In this document: one piece after another, positions 46,521-57,400 of the stretch
How positions within the stretch are numbered: the stretch's first letter is position 1
Layout: each line of letters starts with the position of its first letter
Origin: Epiperipatus broadwayi
Taxonomy: Eukaryota > Onychophora > Udeonychophora > Euonychophora > Peripatidae
Direction of reading: 5' to 3'
Assembly: GCA_028023455.1 (NCBI GenBank)
Contig: JAQFVV010012536.1
Coordinates: 2,936,001-3,000,000, forward strand
DNA: 64,000 bases
The notes under the pieces: model-generated
Told to the model about the DNA's origin: nothing
What the model saw: the letters and a program-made list of their open reading frames with translations, nothing else
Database searches by the model: none
Program-made: the position numbers and the translations under genes

Positions 46521-47164
46521 AGGCACTAATTAGGGATTTTATGCACAAAACTTCTTGCATCTATTGATTACTCTGTCTTGCACTGAGTGGTGCTACTGTA
46601 TGGAGAATTTTGTCTCTATGTTAATATATACATATGTAAGTATTAAAACTATGCATAGCTTAATATATATGAAATATAAATGAAAATAATAAACATCCAG
46701 AAACTATATATAGACAATACTCATACAATAAAAAACACAAAGAATAGATTAATCTAAAAAAGACACCTATTCCTTGTATTTTCATTGGTTTTAGACATTC
46801 CTTTATTGACATTTTGGAAAATAGAAAGGGAAATTTCTATATTAGCCTAATTTAAATATGGTGTAAGTTATTCTGAAATTATGAATGAATATTTAGAGGA
46901 TAAATATAGTGCGACATTTTTAACAATTTCAAAATATTAATGAAACATAAATTTTAATGAACATAAATATGCAATAAGCATAACTTAATGTTTGTAAAAT
47001 TTAAATGGAAGTAATAACATGTACAAAAGCTATATATAAACAACTCTCACGTGTCACTAAATGCAAAGAATAGATGGGATAATCTAATTGTTTGCAATGA
47101 TTGATATGTGAGTATTATTTATATATAAGATCCCAACAGTTATTTTTGTTTAAATTATATACAC

Positions 47165-47208
47165 GTGTGCATATATATGTGTGTGTGTGTGTGCGTGTGT
47201 GTGTGGTC
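47165..47208. repeat. GT microsatellite
   Basis: A GTGTGT run (about 47178-47205), broken once by GC. Others are at 60717-60732 and 63489-63516. Confidence 0.9.
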
Positions 47209-47461
47209 AGAGTATTTGTGCATACACATGTAAATAAGTGATACACCTAATACAATACATTTGTAAGTTATTATTCTGAAGAAGACTTATCAGATAATTC
47301 AAACTGTTAGAAGAAAGTAATAAATAAAAAATTAATTGTAGAATTATAGGTACAAAAAAATAACTTATTTTATTATGCATAGAAACAATGTGAAAATGAA
47401 TATTTAATGCAATATCAAAATAATACCACTAATATTTAAGAAGTAACTATGTTATGCATAC

Positions 47462-47496
47462 CTTTACTCTTTTCACACCTATTTCTCCATGAATGC
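47462..47496 (-). CDS. TKFC: TKFC microexon with the DhaK catalytic His
   Basis: A 35-bp exon that reads (G)IHGEIGVKRVK once joined to the previous exon. In DAK enzymes the His of GIHGE binds the ketone or aldehyde covalently as a hemiaminal, so this tiny exon carries a key residue. The acceptor is a T-run followed by AG at 47498-47497; the donor is gtatgc. Phase is 1 at entry and 0 at exit, and both neighbours fit. It lies about 15.9 kb from the previous exon and 5.3 kb from the next, and could easily be missed by gene finders. Family members usually have Pro or Ala after HGE; here it is Ile. Confidence 0.9.
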
Positions 47497-47764
47497 CTAA
47501 AAAAAATTTCATACAAAGAAATCAATAATAAAATTGATTCACATGATTTAAAAATAAATAATATACAATATGCAAATTATGTAATGCAAGTAATTCCAAC
47601 TTTTTTTCTCAAAGCAACCTTTATTAGTAAAAGATTACAAAAACTTTGGGTACACTTACCCATTGAGGATTACACAGTGATTCAATGTAAGAAGGTGAAA
47701 CGTACATATGTTCAAAAATAATTACATCCATAAAAATTGCTGTAATGTGATTAATGTGTATCTG

Positions 47765-48835
47765 TACGTGGATCCACATGGCCCGGCTGTCGAGAAGTTA
47801 ACCATCACCCAATGGTCCCACCCCTGGGGCCCCGAAGTGAAGACTCAAATGCTTCAGCTGAATAGGTGAAGTCCAGCATTGTGCCAACCACCACAACAGG
47901 CAGCGAGGTCCAAGGCCCAAGTTCACCAAGCAATAAACTCTCGAACCACAGCCGAGCCATGTCAAGACCATTCTGAATACCTCTGCCTCCCAATTAGCAG
48001 TCCAAATGAGCAGGGACCACAATCGGTCTACCTGCCCAAAATTGGAAAGCCAACTTGGGTAAAAACTAAGAAGTAATAAGTAAAGAGCCAGATTGACACT
48101 GCCCAAAACCAGCCTATCAGGGGACACAGCAGCCAACCAGAGCAGGAATAGCACCAACTTTGACCATGTAGCCCCCCAGCAGGTGTTCTGGGCAGTGGCA
48201 AAATTGTTAACAGCCCACACCATAAACCAGATACCTAATGTCTACAACCAGCCACCCCTGAAGAAAAAGAGGGGAGTGCAGACCCATGCCCACAAAACAG
48301 AACTCCATCAATGTTACAAAAAAAAATGGCGGTGGCTCAAAACAGACCAACCGCTTTACAAATGCACTAAATTTAAAGCTAACAAATGAAACCTAATGAT
48401 AGTGAGTGCAAATCAACACTGACCTATCAAATAATCCATCAAGGGGTGCAGTAGCCCTTCATGGCGAAGTCCATGTGAAGGTAGTGACTTTCACCCTCCC
48501 GGCAGGTATTCCCAGGCTAGACAATGATCGTCGACCATCCCCTCAAATGAACCAAGCCCCTTATGACCACTATCACCACACTTGAGGAAAAGGAGTGCAA
48601 ACTCACACCCACCAATACAACATTTAATTCATGTAGTCTTGAAATCAAGCCGGATTTACTTGCACACCATGAGAATAAATCATTTGTCCATATCATCTTG
48701 CACACTGAGGTCAATGGAGCTGAACATCCGCCCTTGATCATCATCAGACTCCTGTGTCTGCAAATGTTCACAGCAGCTGCTAAACCCACCAACCAAAGTC
48801 CTTCAGGGTTCACAATGATTTTTATTTGTTGATAC
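47765..48835. other. GC-rich island of unknown origin
   Basis: About 1 kb with GC content near 50 percent against roughly 27 percent around it. It is rich in CCA and CAGCC, poor in poly-A. Open frames exist on both strands (for example 48223-47798 minus and 48563-48832 plus), but none has a domain I recognise. Two segments about 300 bp apart look related (ACCCATGCCCAC near 48280, ACTCACACCCACCAA near 48600). It may be a fragment of a foreign or little-decayed mobile element. Confidence 0.5.
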
Positions 48836-49739
48836 TAGTTGGATCCTGCTTCTTTTGATTGAATTTTAGGTCTTGATTAGTAATGAATGATTCAAGTATA
48901 ATCTGAAAGTTTGTTGTTAAACTTTGGAAAATTCTCAATAATTATTGCTTAAAAAGTATGATTAATTTGTAGCTTCAAAGTTTCTGTTTAGGTCTAAAAC
49001 ATCATTTGTACTCATTTTTGTCTTTAGATCATTATTTTTTAGCTCAGGAATCACTTCATTGTAGTTCTGTGTTGATTTGAAAAATTTTTATTTATTGATT
49101 TTTTTTTTTTTGGGGGGGGGGGCAATCCACCGGAAGGGGGTGATAACTTCTGTCCTGATCATCGGAGAAACCTGATTTTTGTGCAGGGCGATAGCTTAGG
49201 TTATTTTCTATAATGTTCAATTCCAAAATTGAGATCGAATTAATAATTGAAACTTGTTTAACACTGCTAAAATCTGATGCAAAGATAAAATTCCTAAAAC
49301 CATCATTGCTAACATATTATATTCCATGTTTTCTATGAGATTTGATGTGCAAATGAATTTCCTGTTTATTCTATTAATAAAATTAGGATTTCTAGTGTCT
49401 ATTCTTTTTAGAAATATTTGGTTTCATTTAAAATTATTTTTAAAAGGTTTATAATATTTTAATGATTCCAAGAATTATTTAAGCTAGCTTTTGTCTCTTT
49501 CTAATGGCATCCATTTGCATAAAACGGAACGATAGATAATTTCAATTATCATTGAATGAAAACTGTTTCAAAATTTCTTCTAAAGATGAAAAAACAATAA
49601 AACAGATATTCACTTACATTTTGGTAAACTTTTTTTTTATGAATCCAACAATGGACTATGACTTTGGTGAATAGAACAGGGAGCCTGAAACAGCGAAACT
49701 GGAGTCCTAGGCTCCCTCTAGTGGACTAAGTAATTCCAA

Positions 49740-49825
49740 CTTTATTGTTAAAAGGTTGCCTTGACAACAGTTTGAAATTGTTATTGGTATTGGGATTGTC
49801 TAAGTGTTGACTGTTTTTAATGATT
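49740..49825 (+). repeat. Family E copy
   Basis: TTTATTGTTAAAAGGTTGCC, TTGACAACAGTTTGAAATTG, GGGATTGTCTAAGTGTTGAC. Confidence 0.75.
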
Positions 49826-50009
49826 AAGTAATATTGAATATATTTAAAGATTACAATAATGGATAGAATGGTTTATGGAGATGATGTGCAGGAAATACCT
49901 TTTTGGAAGATAATTAATGCTGACAATAAAACATATACAGGTATATAATTTTTTCCCATCACCGCTATTCCATTTGCTGTAAGCTTCAATAACTACTTAA
50001 TAGTTCTGT

Positions 50010-50760
50010 ATCCTGTGCTGCCCAATCTAATATCCCCAAACTAGTTTCAGGCATATGGATTTTATTAGTGAGGTGCTTTATATCTTGCATTAGTATTTCT
50101 GTAATCTTATGATCTAATGCACTTTCCCTCTGACAGCCATTCTGTTATACTATCAAGTTATCAACCCAAACTGAAAAACAGCCAATTTGCTTGTATGGTC
50201 ATATTAGATCTGAAACCAGTTCAGTTTCTATTTATTATAGTGTCCATAATTTTTTAATAACTATAGGCACCTCTATCCTGTGGCCGGGATTTGGTATCAA
50301 TCAATAAAATATCAGAGGATTCCTGTTTACATATCTACCATATGTTTTTCTTTCACCACCTCTATGCCATTTACTGTACATTTTAATAACAAATACTGGC
50401 AGCAGAATAGACATGCCTATAAGTGGCTACGATTGAAAACGTATGTTTTTCAGTTTGCACTGAAACCTTGATAGCATACTGGAGAGATAAATGAAGCTAG
50501 TTAGAGAAAAGCTACATTAGATCCTAAAGATCCAAGTGTACTGATCCAACATTTAAAGCTCTTCACAAATAAAAGTCATAAGCCGAAAACTAGGTGGGGA
50601 TATTGGATAGGACAGTTCAGGATAGGAATTTTTAAATGTTATCATCTAGAATCTATTAGTCACTAAAGTTTGCAGTAAACGGCATAAAGATGATGAAAGA
50701 AAACATATGCTGCTGAATCAGCAGTATATAAGCTGGAGTCATGTGATAGTTTATTGGTTT
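50010..50760. repeat. Old family A inverted pair
   Basis: 50015-50240 is a diverged minus copy (CCAATCTAATATCCCCAAAC, TTAGTGAGGTGC, CTTGTATGGTCATA, AGATCTGAA) and 50470-50760 a plus copy (AGATCCTAAAGATCCAAGTG, CGAAAACTAGGTGGGGATAT, TCATGTGATAGTTTA). Both ribozyme cores are degraded. Confidence 0.65.
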
Positions 50761-50996
50761 CTGTAAATTAAAAATAAATAAAATACACCACCGCAATATA
50801 TAAACAATGAAAAAGTAGCTGGTGAGTGATTCTTTTTCAAAACTGTCTGCTGTGCCATCTATGAATCAATCTATGTGGTACATAGATGCATAGTTTAGCT
50901 ACTCGTCACAAAAATTTTATGGCATTAGCATGTCTGGATTCTAACTAATGACATGAAATGTAATAGTATGTAACTTAAACCACGATGGGACTATAT

Positions 50997-51165
50997 GCTT
51001 ACATTAAACATTATTTTAAATTGGGCAAAACTGCTACTGAAATATTTAAAATGATTGACACTGTATATGGCAGTAAAGACATGAGCCATAAGAACATTTT
51101 CAAGTAGTTTGTAAGATTCTGTGATGGCAAGGATTGAAATGAAGATAATATAGTACCTTAAGATG
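50997..51165 (+). pseudogene. mariner transposase N-terminal remnant
   Basis: The plus frame reads AYIKHYFKLGKTATEIFKMI then DTVYGSKDMSHKNIFK, a stop, FVRFCDGKD, a stop, and NEDNIVP. This matches the first helix-turn-helix of mariner transposases (FKLGKTATE...YG...S...F.W..RF..G). Stops and the missing DDD domain make it a fossil. No terminal repeats were found. Confidence 0.75.
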
Positions 51166-52047
51166 AATACCTAAGCTATGTTGTTATGCACCATATGCAT
51201 TCATTAGAGATGGTGTGGAAGTTTGGAGCGTGAACTAGACACCTTTTCAATGGGATATATTTTTAACATACATATGTTAAGTTCTCTATGTTAAATTAAG
51301 ACAGGTTGGAGTAAGTAGTCACTAATGTTACTACGCCCAAAACATCACATGACCACTATTTGCCCATTGAAACCAATCAATGACAGCTTGCCATTTCCCC
51401 TAATACAATTCATTCTAGCACTTTAAATCCAAACTGCATTTTAACATAACAGATCAAAAGCATAATCTATTTTAAGATTATCAATACTTTTTAAAAAAAT
51501 CATTGATGAAACATAAGAAAAAATTCTAAAGTTCAGATTTATGATTGATATGATTTAAAACTTACGATATAACATAGACATTCTTCATGGATGACATGGA
51601 TCTTATCAATTTATAGTGATACCCTAAAATGAATTTCTCTCTTTCCTTTTTTTATTATTATTATTTCTAAGTCACTACATCCGGTTTTGTTGCAGTGTAA
51701 ACAAACTTTCATCTTAAAAACATCCTTCAACAAAATTCTACTTAAAATCAATTACTTAAGATTTAAATTTAAAGTATCAGTTTTTTTACTAGTACGATTT
51801 TGGATGAAGTTTTATGCCATATATACGAATATCATCATGAATCATCATATGGCATACTCATGAACATTTTACCACTTTTTCTTGTTATTGTATCCAGATT
51901 ACCTTAAAATAAATTTTATTCTTGTATTCACAAATTGATCAATCTTTCTCAAAATCTGTATAAATACATAAATTTTGTCTATTAATATATCTTTTTAAAT
52001 GGATATATATATATATTAACAATAAAAACAATAAACTGACTTTTATA

Positions 52048-52245
52048 TACAGTCTTTCAATCCGCAGAAGTACTTTTGGTTAATTCCCTAACCCTCCTCA
52101 ACTCATTAAATTCAAAAAATGGCACTTGAGGATTAAGGAATTAACCGAAAGTATATCTGCAGATTGAAAGTCTGTATAAAAATAGTTAATTATAATTATA
52201 TTTATTATTTTTATTGTTATTACAATAGTTTTTAATTAATGGACA
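52048..52245. repeat. Family F foldback
   Basis: ACAGTCTTTCAATCCGCAGA, CTTTTGGTTAATTCCCTAAC at 52050-52095 is answered by the complement at 52128-52178. The tail TTATTTATTATTTTTATTGT follows as in the copy at 6130-6230. Confidence 0.8.
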
Positions 52246-52915
52246 TTTTATTGGCATTATATACATATAATATTTAAATACATGTATATTTTCTATACTA
52301 AACTTAATGTAATAAGGGAACATGTATATTTTCTATACTACACTCAATGTAATAAGGGATTTAAACTCAGGCTTTCAAACTCCCCATACTATCCAATCCA
52401 TCGTAAACAACTGATACGCATGATCACATAGTATGAAAAAGATAAATGATCTCCATATATGTATTTTGCGCTGAACCAGCAACTCATCAGCTGGTCCAGA
52501 TCACTATCTCCCACACAAATATACAATCAGTGCTCAGTTTATATTAAGATAGCAAATCTTCAAACTTTAATGGACAAGTTTCAATCTTCTCCACTCTTCA
52601 AACCATCCATATCATTGAAAATCCAAAAAATGGAATGCTCAAAATCCTGGCTAATGCCAATATTATTGCATACCCATGTTGACCTTAAATCAATCTGACC
52701 CCTCACACATAGGACCTTATTATGTTCATTTAGTTATACAAAAGAGGAATGGGCAGGATACAGGATAAATATATAATATTTAAATACATGTATATTTTTA
52801 TACTAAACTTAATGTAATTATAGAGGCCTTGAACTCAGACTTTCAAACTCCCCACAGCTATCCAATCCATCCTATACAACTAATACACATGCCCGCATAC
52901 ATGTGAAAAAGATAA

Positions 52916-52975
52916 ATGATCTCCATATACATATTTCATGCTGAACCAGCACTCATCAGCTGGTCCAGATCACTA
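52916..52975 (-). ncRNA. Hammerhead ribozyme, family D, gene-sense
   Basis: Core CTGATGA is the complement of 52953-52959. Helix II GTGCTG/CAGCAT with loop GTT (a G-T pair at the base), GAAA, helix III ATA/TAT with loop TG, A as cleavage base. Inner helix I lacks one T (TGG in place of TTGG); outer TGATCT with AGATC pairs. It is in the sense strand of the TKFC intron. Confidence 0.65.
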
Positions 52976-53202
52976 TCTCCCACACATATTTACAATCAGT
53001 GTTCAGTTTATATTATGATAGCAAATCTCCAAACTTTAACGGACAGGTTTCAATTTTCTCCACCCCCGAACTCTTCAGCCATCCATATCACTGAAAATTC
53101 GAGTTAAAGAGTAGGGAAGATGGAAGCTTGTCCGTTAAAGTTTGAAGATTTGCTACCTTAATATAAACTGAGCACTGGTTGCATATGTGTGTGAGAGATG
53201 GT

Positions 53203-53258
53203 GATCTGGACCAGCTGATGAGTACTGGTTCAGCATGAAATATGTATATGAAGATGAT
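53203..53258 (+). ncRNA. Hammerhead ribozyme, family D (53.2 kb)
   Basis: CTGATGA 53215-53221, helix II GTACTG with CAGCAT (one mismatch), GAAA 53237-53240, helix III ATA 53240-53242 with TAT 53245-53247, A at 53248 as cleavage base. Helix I after the site reads TGAAGATGA, weaker than in other copies. Confidence 0.55.
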
Positions 53259-53369
53259 TTATCTTTTTCATACATATGTGGTCATGAGTATTAGTTGTAT
53301 ACGATAGATTAGATAGCTATGGGAGTATGAGCCTGAGTTCATGTCCTTATATATATATATATATATAGT

Positions 53370-53450
53370 TGCCTTGACAACAGTTTGAAATTGTTGATTG
53401 TTATTGATGTTGGGATTGTCTAAGTGTTGACTGGTATTTAATGATATATA
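53370..53450 (+). repeat. Family E copy between TA runs
   Basis: GTTGCCTTGACAACAGTTTG, TGATGTTGGGATTGTCTAAG, GTGTTGACTGGTATTTAATG; TA runs at 53346-53368 and 53443-53455. Confidence 0.75.
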
Positions 53451-53499
53451 TATATAGAGAGAGAGAGACAAAAAGAAAGAGATTGCTACTATATACAAA

Positions 53500-54240
53500 A
53501 ATTTATCATTAACATTAAATGGACTATCATTCATTAGACTAGAGATTATCCACTTACTGATAAATAATTCTGCTGTGTAATTTTCACTGCACCACTTATC
53601 ATGTAAGATAAGGCTTGGTTGTTGAACCAGCATTCATCAGTTGGCCCAGATCACAATCTCTTACATATATCTTTATCATTGCTCAGCATATACAGATAGC
53701 CAATTACTACAGTTTAATGGTCGTATCACACTTATCACCCTCACTACTTTGACACATATCACTCAATGGAAGTATATTAATAATTTTTATTAATCATTCA
53801 TTAGATTAGAAATTATCCACTAAGGTAGAGACTGGTTTCTATCTACTTTTAACACCTTGTGGAGGAGTATAATCGTAAACCACATCATACTTTGTGTGAG
53901 AGTAGTGTAGTCTAAATTACACTACAGAAATATTAGTCATTAAGTGGATAATCTCTAGTCTAATGAATGGCTAATAAAGATTATTAATATACTGTACTTC
54001 TATTGATTTGTTGGTGTCAAAGTTGTGATGGCAGCAAGTGTGACATATCAATTAAAATGATAAAGATATGTGCAAAAGATTGTGATCTGGACCAACTGAT
54101 GAGTGCTAGTTCAGCATGAAATGTGCATTTTGGGGGTCATACATTTTTTCACACATCTTTGGCCATATGTTTAGGATTGTTCCCCTCCACAAGGTGCTAA
54201 AAGTGGATAGAAACCAGTCCCTACATTGCATGAAAGTGAT
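53500..54240. repeat. Family D foldback (54 kb)
   Basis: The left arm 53570-53905 (minus) and right arm 53925-54240 are inverted: ribozyme, ACACATATC, TATATTAATAATTTTTATTA, TTATCCACT, GAAACCAGTC and CACAAGGTG. The left ribozyme (53625-53665) has lost GAAA; the right one is the best in the window. The same arm type starts the window (1-330). Confidence 0.85.
54083..54139 (+). ncRNA. Hammerhead ribozyme, family D (best structure)
   Basis: All parts pair: outer helix I TGATCT 54083-54088 with GGGTCA 54134-54139, a GGA internal loop, inner helix I CCAA 54092-54095 with TTGG 54130-54133, CTGATGA 54096-54102, helix II GTGCT 54103-54107 with AGCAT 54113-54117, GAAA 54118-54121, helix III ATG 54121-54123 with CAT 54126-54128, T 54129 as cleavage base. 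Compared with sister copies, helix III changed from ATA/TAT to ATG/CAT and outer helix I from A-T to G-T pairs, so pairing is kept. Confidence 0.85.
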
Positions 54241-54429
54241 GTAGTGAAAATTGCACTACAAAAATATTATCAAATGGACTATTTTCAAATAAAACTTGTT
54301 ATTTATTATTTTTGTATCATAAAACTAATATACACAGATCCGATTTTTTTTACATTTCAACTATATTCTATGACCCTTGTCAACTTACAAGACAATAGTG
54401 CAAATATCATTAAATAATAATGAATAAAT

Positions 54430-57400
54430 TGTATTCATTAATATGTATATATATATATCAGTGTCTACATTTTTTTTAAAATGTAAACATTGATATATAT
54501 TCTAACCTAATAAATATATTCTCTTTTTATTCTGTAATTATTTCTTAGTTTAGTTTACACTAGTTTTTCTAATCATACTCTGAGCTGTATTAGGTTATTT
54601 TGTTTTCACTTTTCACCATTGATACCAATTTTTTCAGGTTGTAAATTAAGGCAACCCAAAATAAAGCAACATATCCATTATTTTGCCAATATGATCTAAA
54701 ATACTTTTCATATAATACAATTGTACATTCAATTCTCTTAAGCCATGCCACGATTGTAATAACAACAATAATTGATCACTTATTAATTTAAAGAATAATT
54801 ATAATAATATTAATCTCAGGGTTCTTTGTTTCATGTAAGGAAATGCTCGGCAGTATTGTGTTGTCGCATATGACTGGCATTCTGGTCGGCTATAGGAAAC
54901 ATTTATTTGACTTAAATTCAATGTGTCTTCATCTCTCATATCAACTGCTATATTATTTAAAGAGATGATAATTCTATTCAATAATGACGTATAATTTTGA
55001 ATAACACAGCCCTTTTTTCCAGAATCTCAGTCAGAATAATAAAAAGACAAGGGTGCTTTTTGTGTCCTTCCATCATCCATGACAACACAATCATATAACT
55101 AAGATTTATTACTTAGACAATTTAACTAAATGGGAATGGAATAATGTGCAACCAAAGTTAATGGTTTAAAAAAAAAATTCATTTTTTTTTTACACAAAGG
55201 TGAATGTTTAGTCTTAAGTTTTCAACTCCATAAATAATTATCATTAAACTAAAATATAATGACATATTCCGATCTGCTTAACTTTATTTATCTGGTATAT
55301 TAAGTTTTTAAGAATTTGGAATGATTTCGGACTCAAGAAAAGGTTTTGCAAATATTGTGCAAACACTTATATTTAGCATATAAAAACAAAAAAAATGAAT
55401 CTACAACAAATTTTAACAAGACTATAATTTATTATTATCACAAAAAAATATATGAACATTTATTCAATAATCCCATAGTAATACAAAAATATAAAATATA
55501 ACTGACATTAATCTGTATACTCTTTTGGTTATGGACTAGAGGTTACTACTTCTCCTGTATGCAATCATATGGATTGATTAACTAAAAGTACATTTCATTA
55601 CCAATACATTGTTTATTAAATTTTGGTAACCTTGTAGAAGCTTTTATTCAAAATTATTGACTAACTATTTTTTTTTTTTTTTAAATGATTAATCCAATCA
55701 TATGCAATACGCAAAATATTAAATTTATTTCTATTACATTTACTTTATTTATGGTCTTTAATGGGATAACCTATTCTAATTATAGGCCAGTTATCAGAAG
55801 TTACACTTACCATCTTACATTTAACTTAATGCTAACTTAAGTTATGATACAAATTTTATTCATACGTATAATTTTAAATATGAGTATTATTTAATTACTA
55901 ACCAGAATTAAATATTGCATTTGAATATTCCTTCAGTAAATAAGCGTTTTAAATTACGCAATTTTAATTACTTTCTCCATTGATTTACTTGTCAAATACT
56001 AGCAATATTTAGCAGCACAATACAGATATTGATCTTAGTTACTAACGCACTATTTATACTAAAGTGGATCTTGAGGAACTAACACCTCCAATATAACCTT
56101 TATCTTGCCCGAACTTTCAAAATTAAGCACAATAATCAACACCTTCCATGGTGGAGCTATCTTTATTTTCACATGAGGAATATGGAATAACCACGAAGGT
56201 CTGTAAAGTAATCTACTACATTAAAATATTTTGGTGGTTTCTTGCCTCTTACTTGGGCATACAACGAACACACACCAAATACAATCCTCTCCTGGGATTT
56301 AAACGAATGAAGCATACTAAATGCTAGATAAATTCTTGATCGTCCTATCTATGAGAATCTATCACTTGGGCTATAAACATACCTGAACATTATATTTAAA
56401 ATCTTCCTCTCATGGAAAACAAAGCTTTTGGGGAGATCATTTTTCATCCCACAAAATAAATACATTATAATTATTACCTATGCGAATATTAAGCATATAC
56501 CAATGCTATATCTGGGCAGGATAAGTAAATACACTGATTATAATAAACTTATGTTACCGTGTATATTTTGATCAACATCTGAAATCAATGGACATCATAG
56601 AATAAAAGTATAATAATTTTAATTTTAATAAAGGAACATTCAAAAATAGTTGGTAGCATACTATCTTAAACTAAATAAAGTGGATGTGTTGTTTAAGAAT
56701 AATTAGGAATAAATTCCTCAATTAATACAGTATAAATTCGTTTCAAAACTTTAACAAGAAATATTTTGTTATAGCATTTTTTTTTTTTAGTTACTTCTGA
56801 TAATTTTCAATATTTATTTTACCCCTTAAATATCTAAATATTTTTCTTTTACGTATCTAACATACAAATTTTCTACCTACAATTGTATGTAATAATTAAA
56901 ACATATTTTATAGATTTTTTTTCTTTCGTGTTAAATATCAACTTAACCTATAATAATTATATTAAAACATACCTTTGTCATTACAAGGCTATTAAATATC
57001 ACTTGACCATACAGACTTTAACCTATGTGATATAACAAAAAAAATACATATCATTTTATAACTTAGTTTTAAACAATCATTAATTAACAAGTGCATACTC
57101 TCTCATTAGAAAATGTTTTTCTGTTGAACAATTGGTCCAGGTGAAGAGCTTTATCCAGTCGTATTTCACGAAGCAAGTTTAAAAACAATAAACGCATGGT
57201 ATTATTTCCTTTAAATAAAAGTTTTCTCTTATTTTGTGCATTTAATAAATTAGGTAAAGAAAAATATAGCAGAATTGAAGATTAATTCTTACTTGAATTA
57301 AACTACTACAATTTTGGGATCCAAGAAAAAAATTAGACTTCTAACATAGACGAATATTTGACTATAGACGATAAACATACACAATATTTTTTTTTTTTTA

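Larger units (their letters stand above)
45725..46640. repeat. Family A giant foldback of about 900 bp
   Basis: The left arm 45725-46045 (minus) is the complement of the right arm 46305-46640. Outer end ACATCACATGATCAT, then the GGCAAAACTCTCCATAC end, a ribozyme, the CCTTTTTACTTAACTATAAA inner end and GTCATATAGATCTGAAC. Between the arms, 46040-46217 is a further partial plus copy with its own ATGATCGTGCGATGTTTA end. It is the most complete family A unit here and shows the inner AAACATTACTGGGTGTTC region. Confidence 0.88.
52255..53345. repeat. Family D cluster: two minus copies and one plus
   Basis: Minus copies at 52262-52700 and 52775-53105 are in direct tandem (each from ATATAATATTTAAATACATG to TCACTGAAAAT), then a plus copy at 53110-53345 faces them. 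Cores: 52453-52505 has AAAA (G12 lost), 52916-52975 is intact, 53206-53270 is intact. The tandem plus inverted layout resembles both retrozyme dimers and Penelope termini. Confidence 0.85.

Noticed and set aside
47798-48223. 141-codon open frame on the minus strand in the GC-rich island
   Set aside because: Rich in Trp and Leu, no domain recognised, overlapped by frames on the other strand; likely a by-product of composition.
49150-49190. CTGATCA followed by GAAAC near 49156
   Set aside because: CTGATCA does not fit CTGANGA and no helix II closes between the two.
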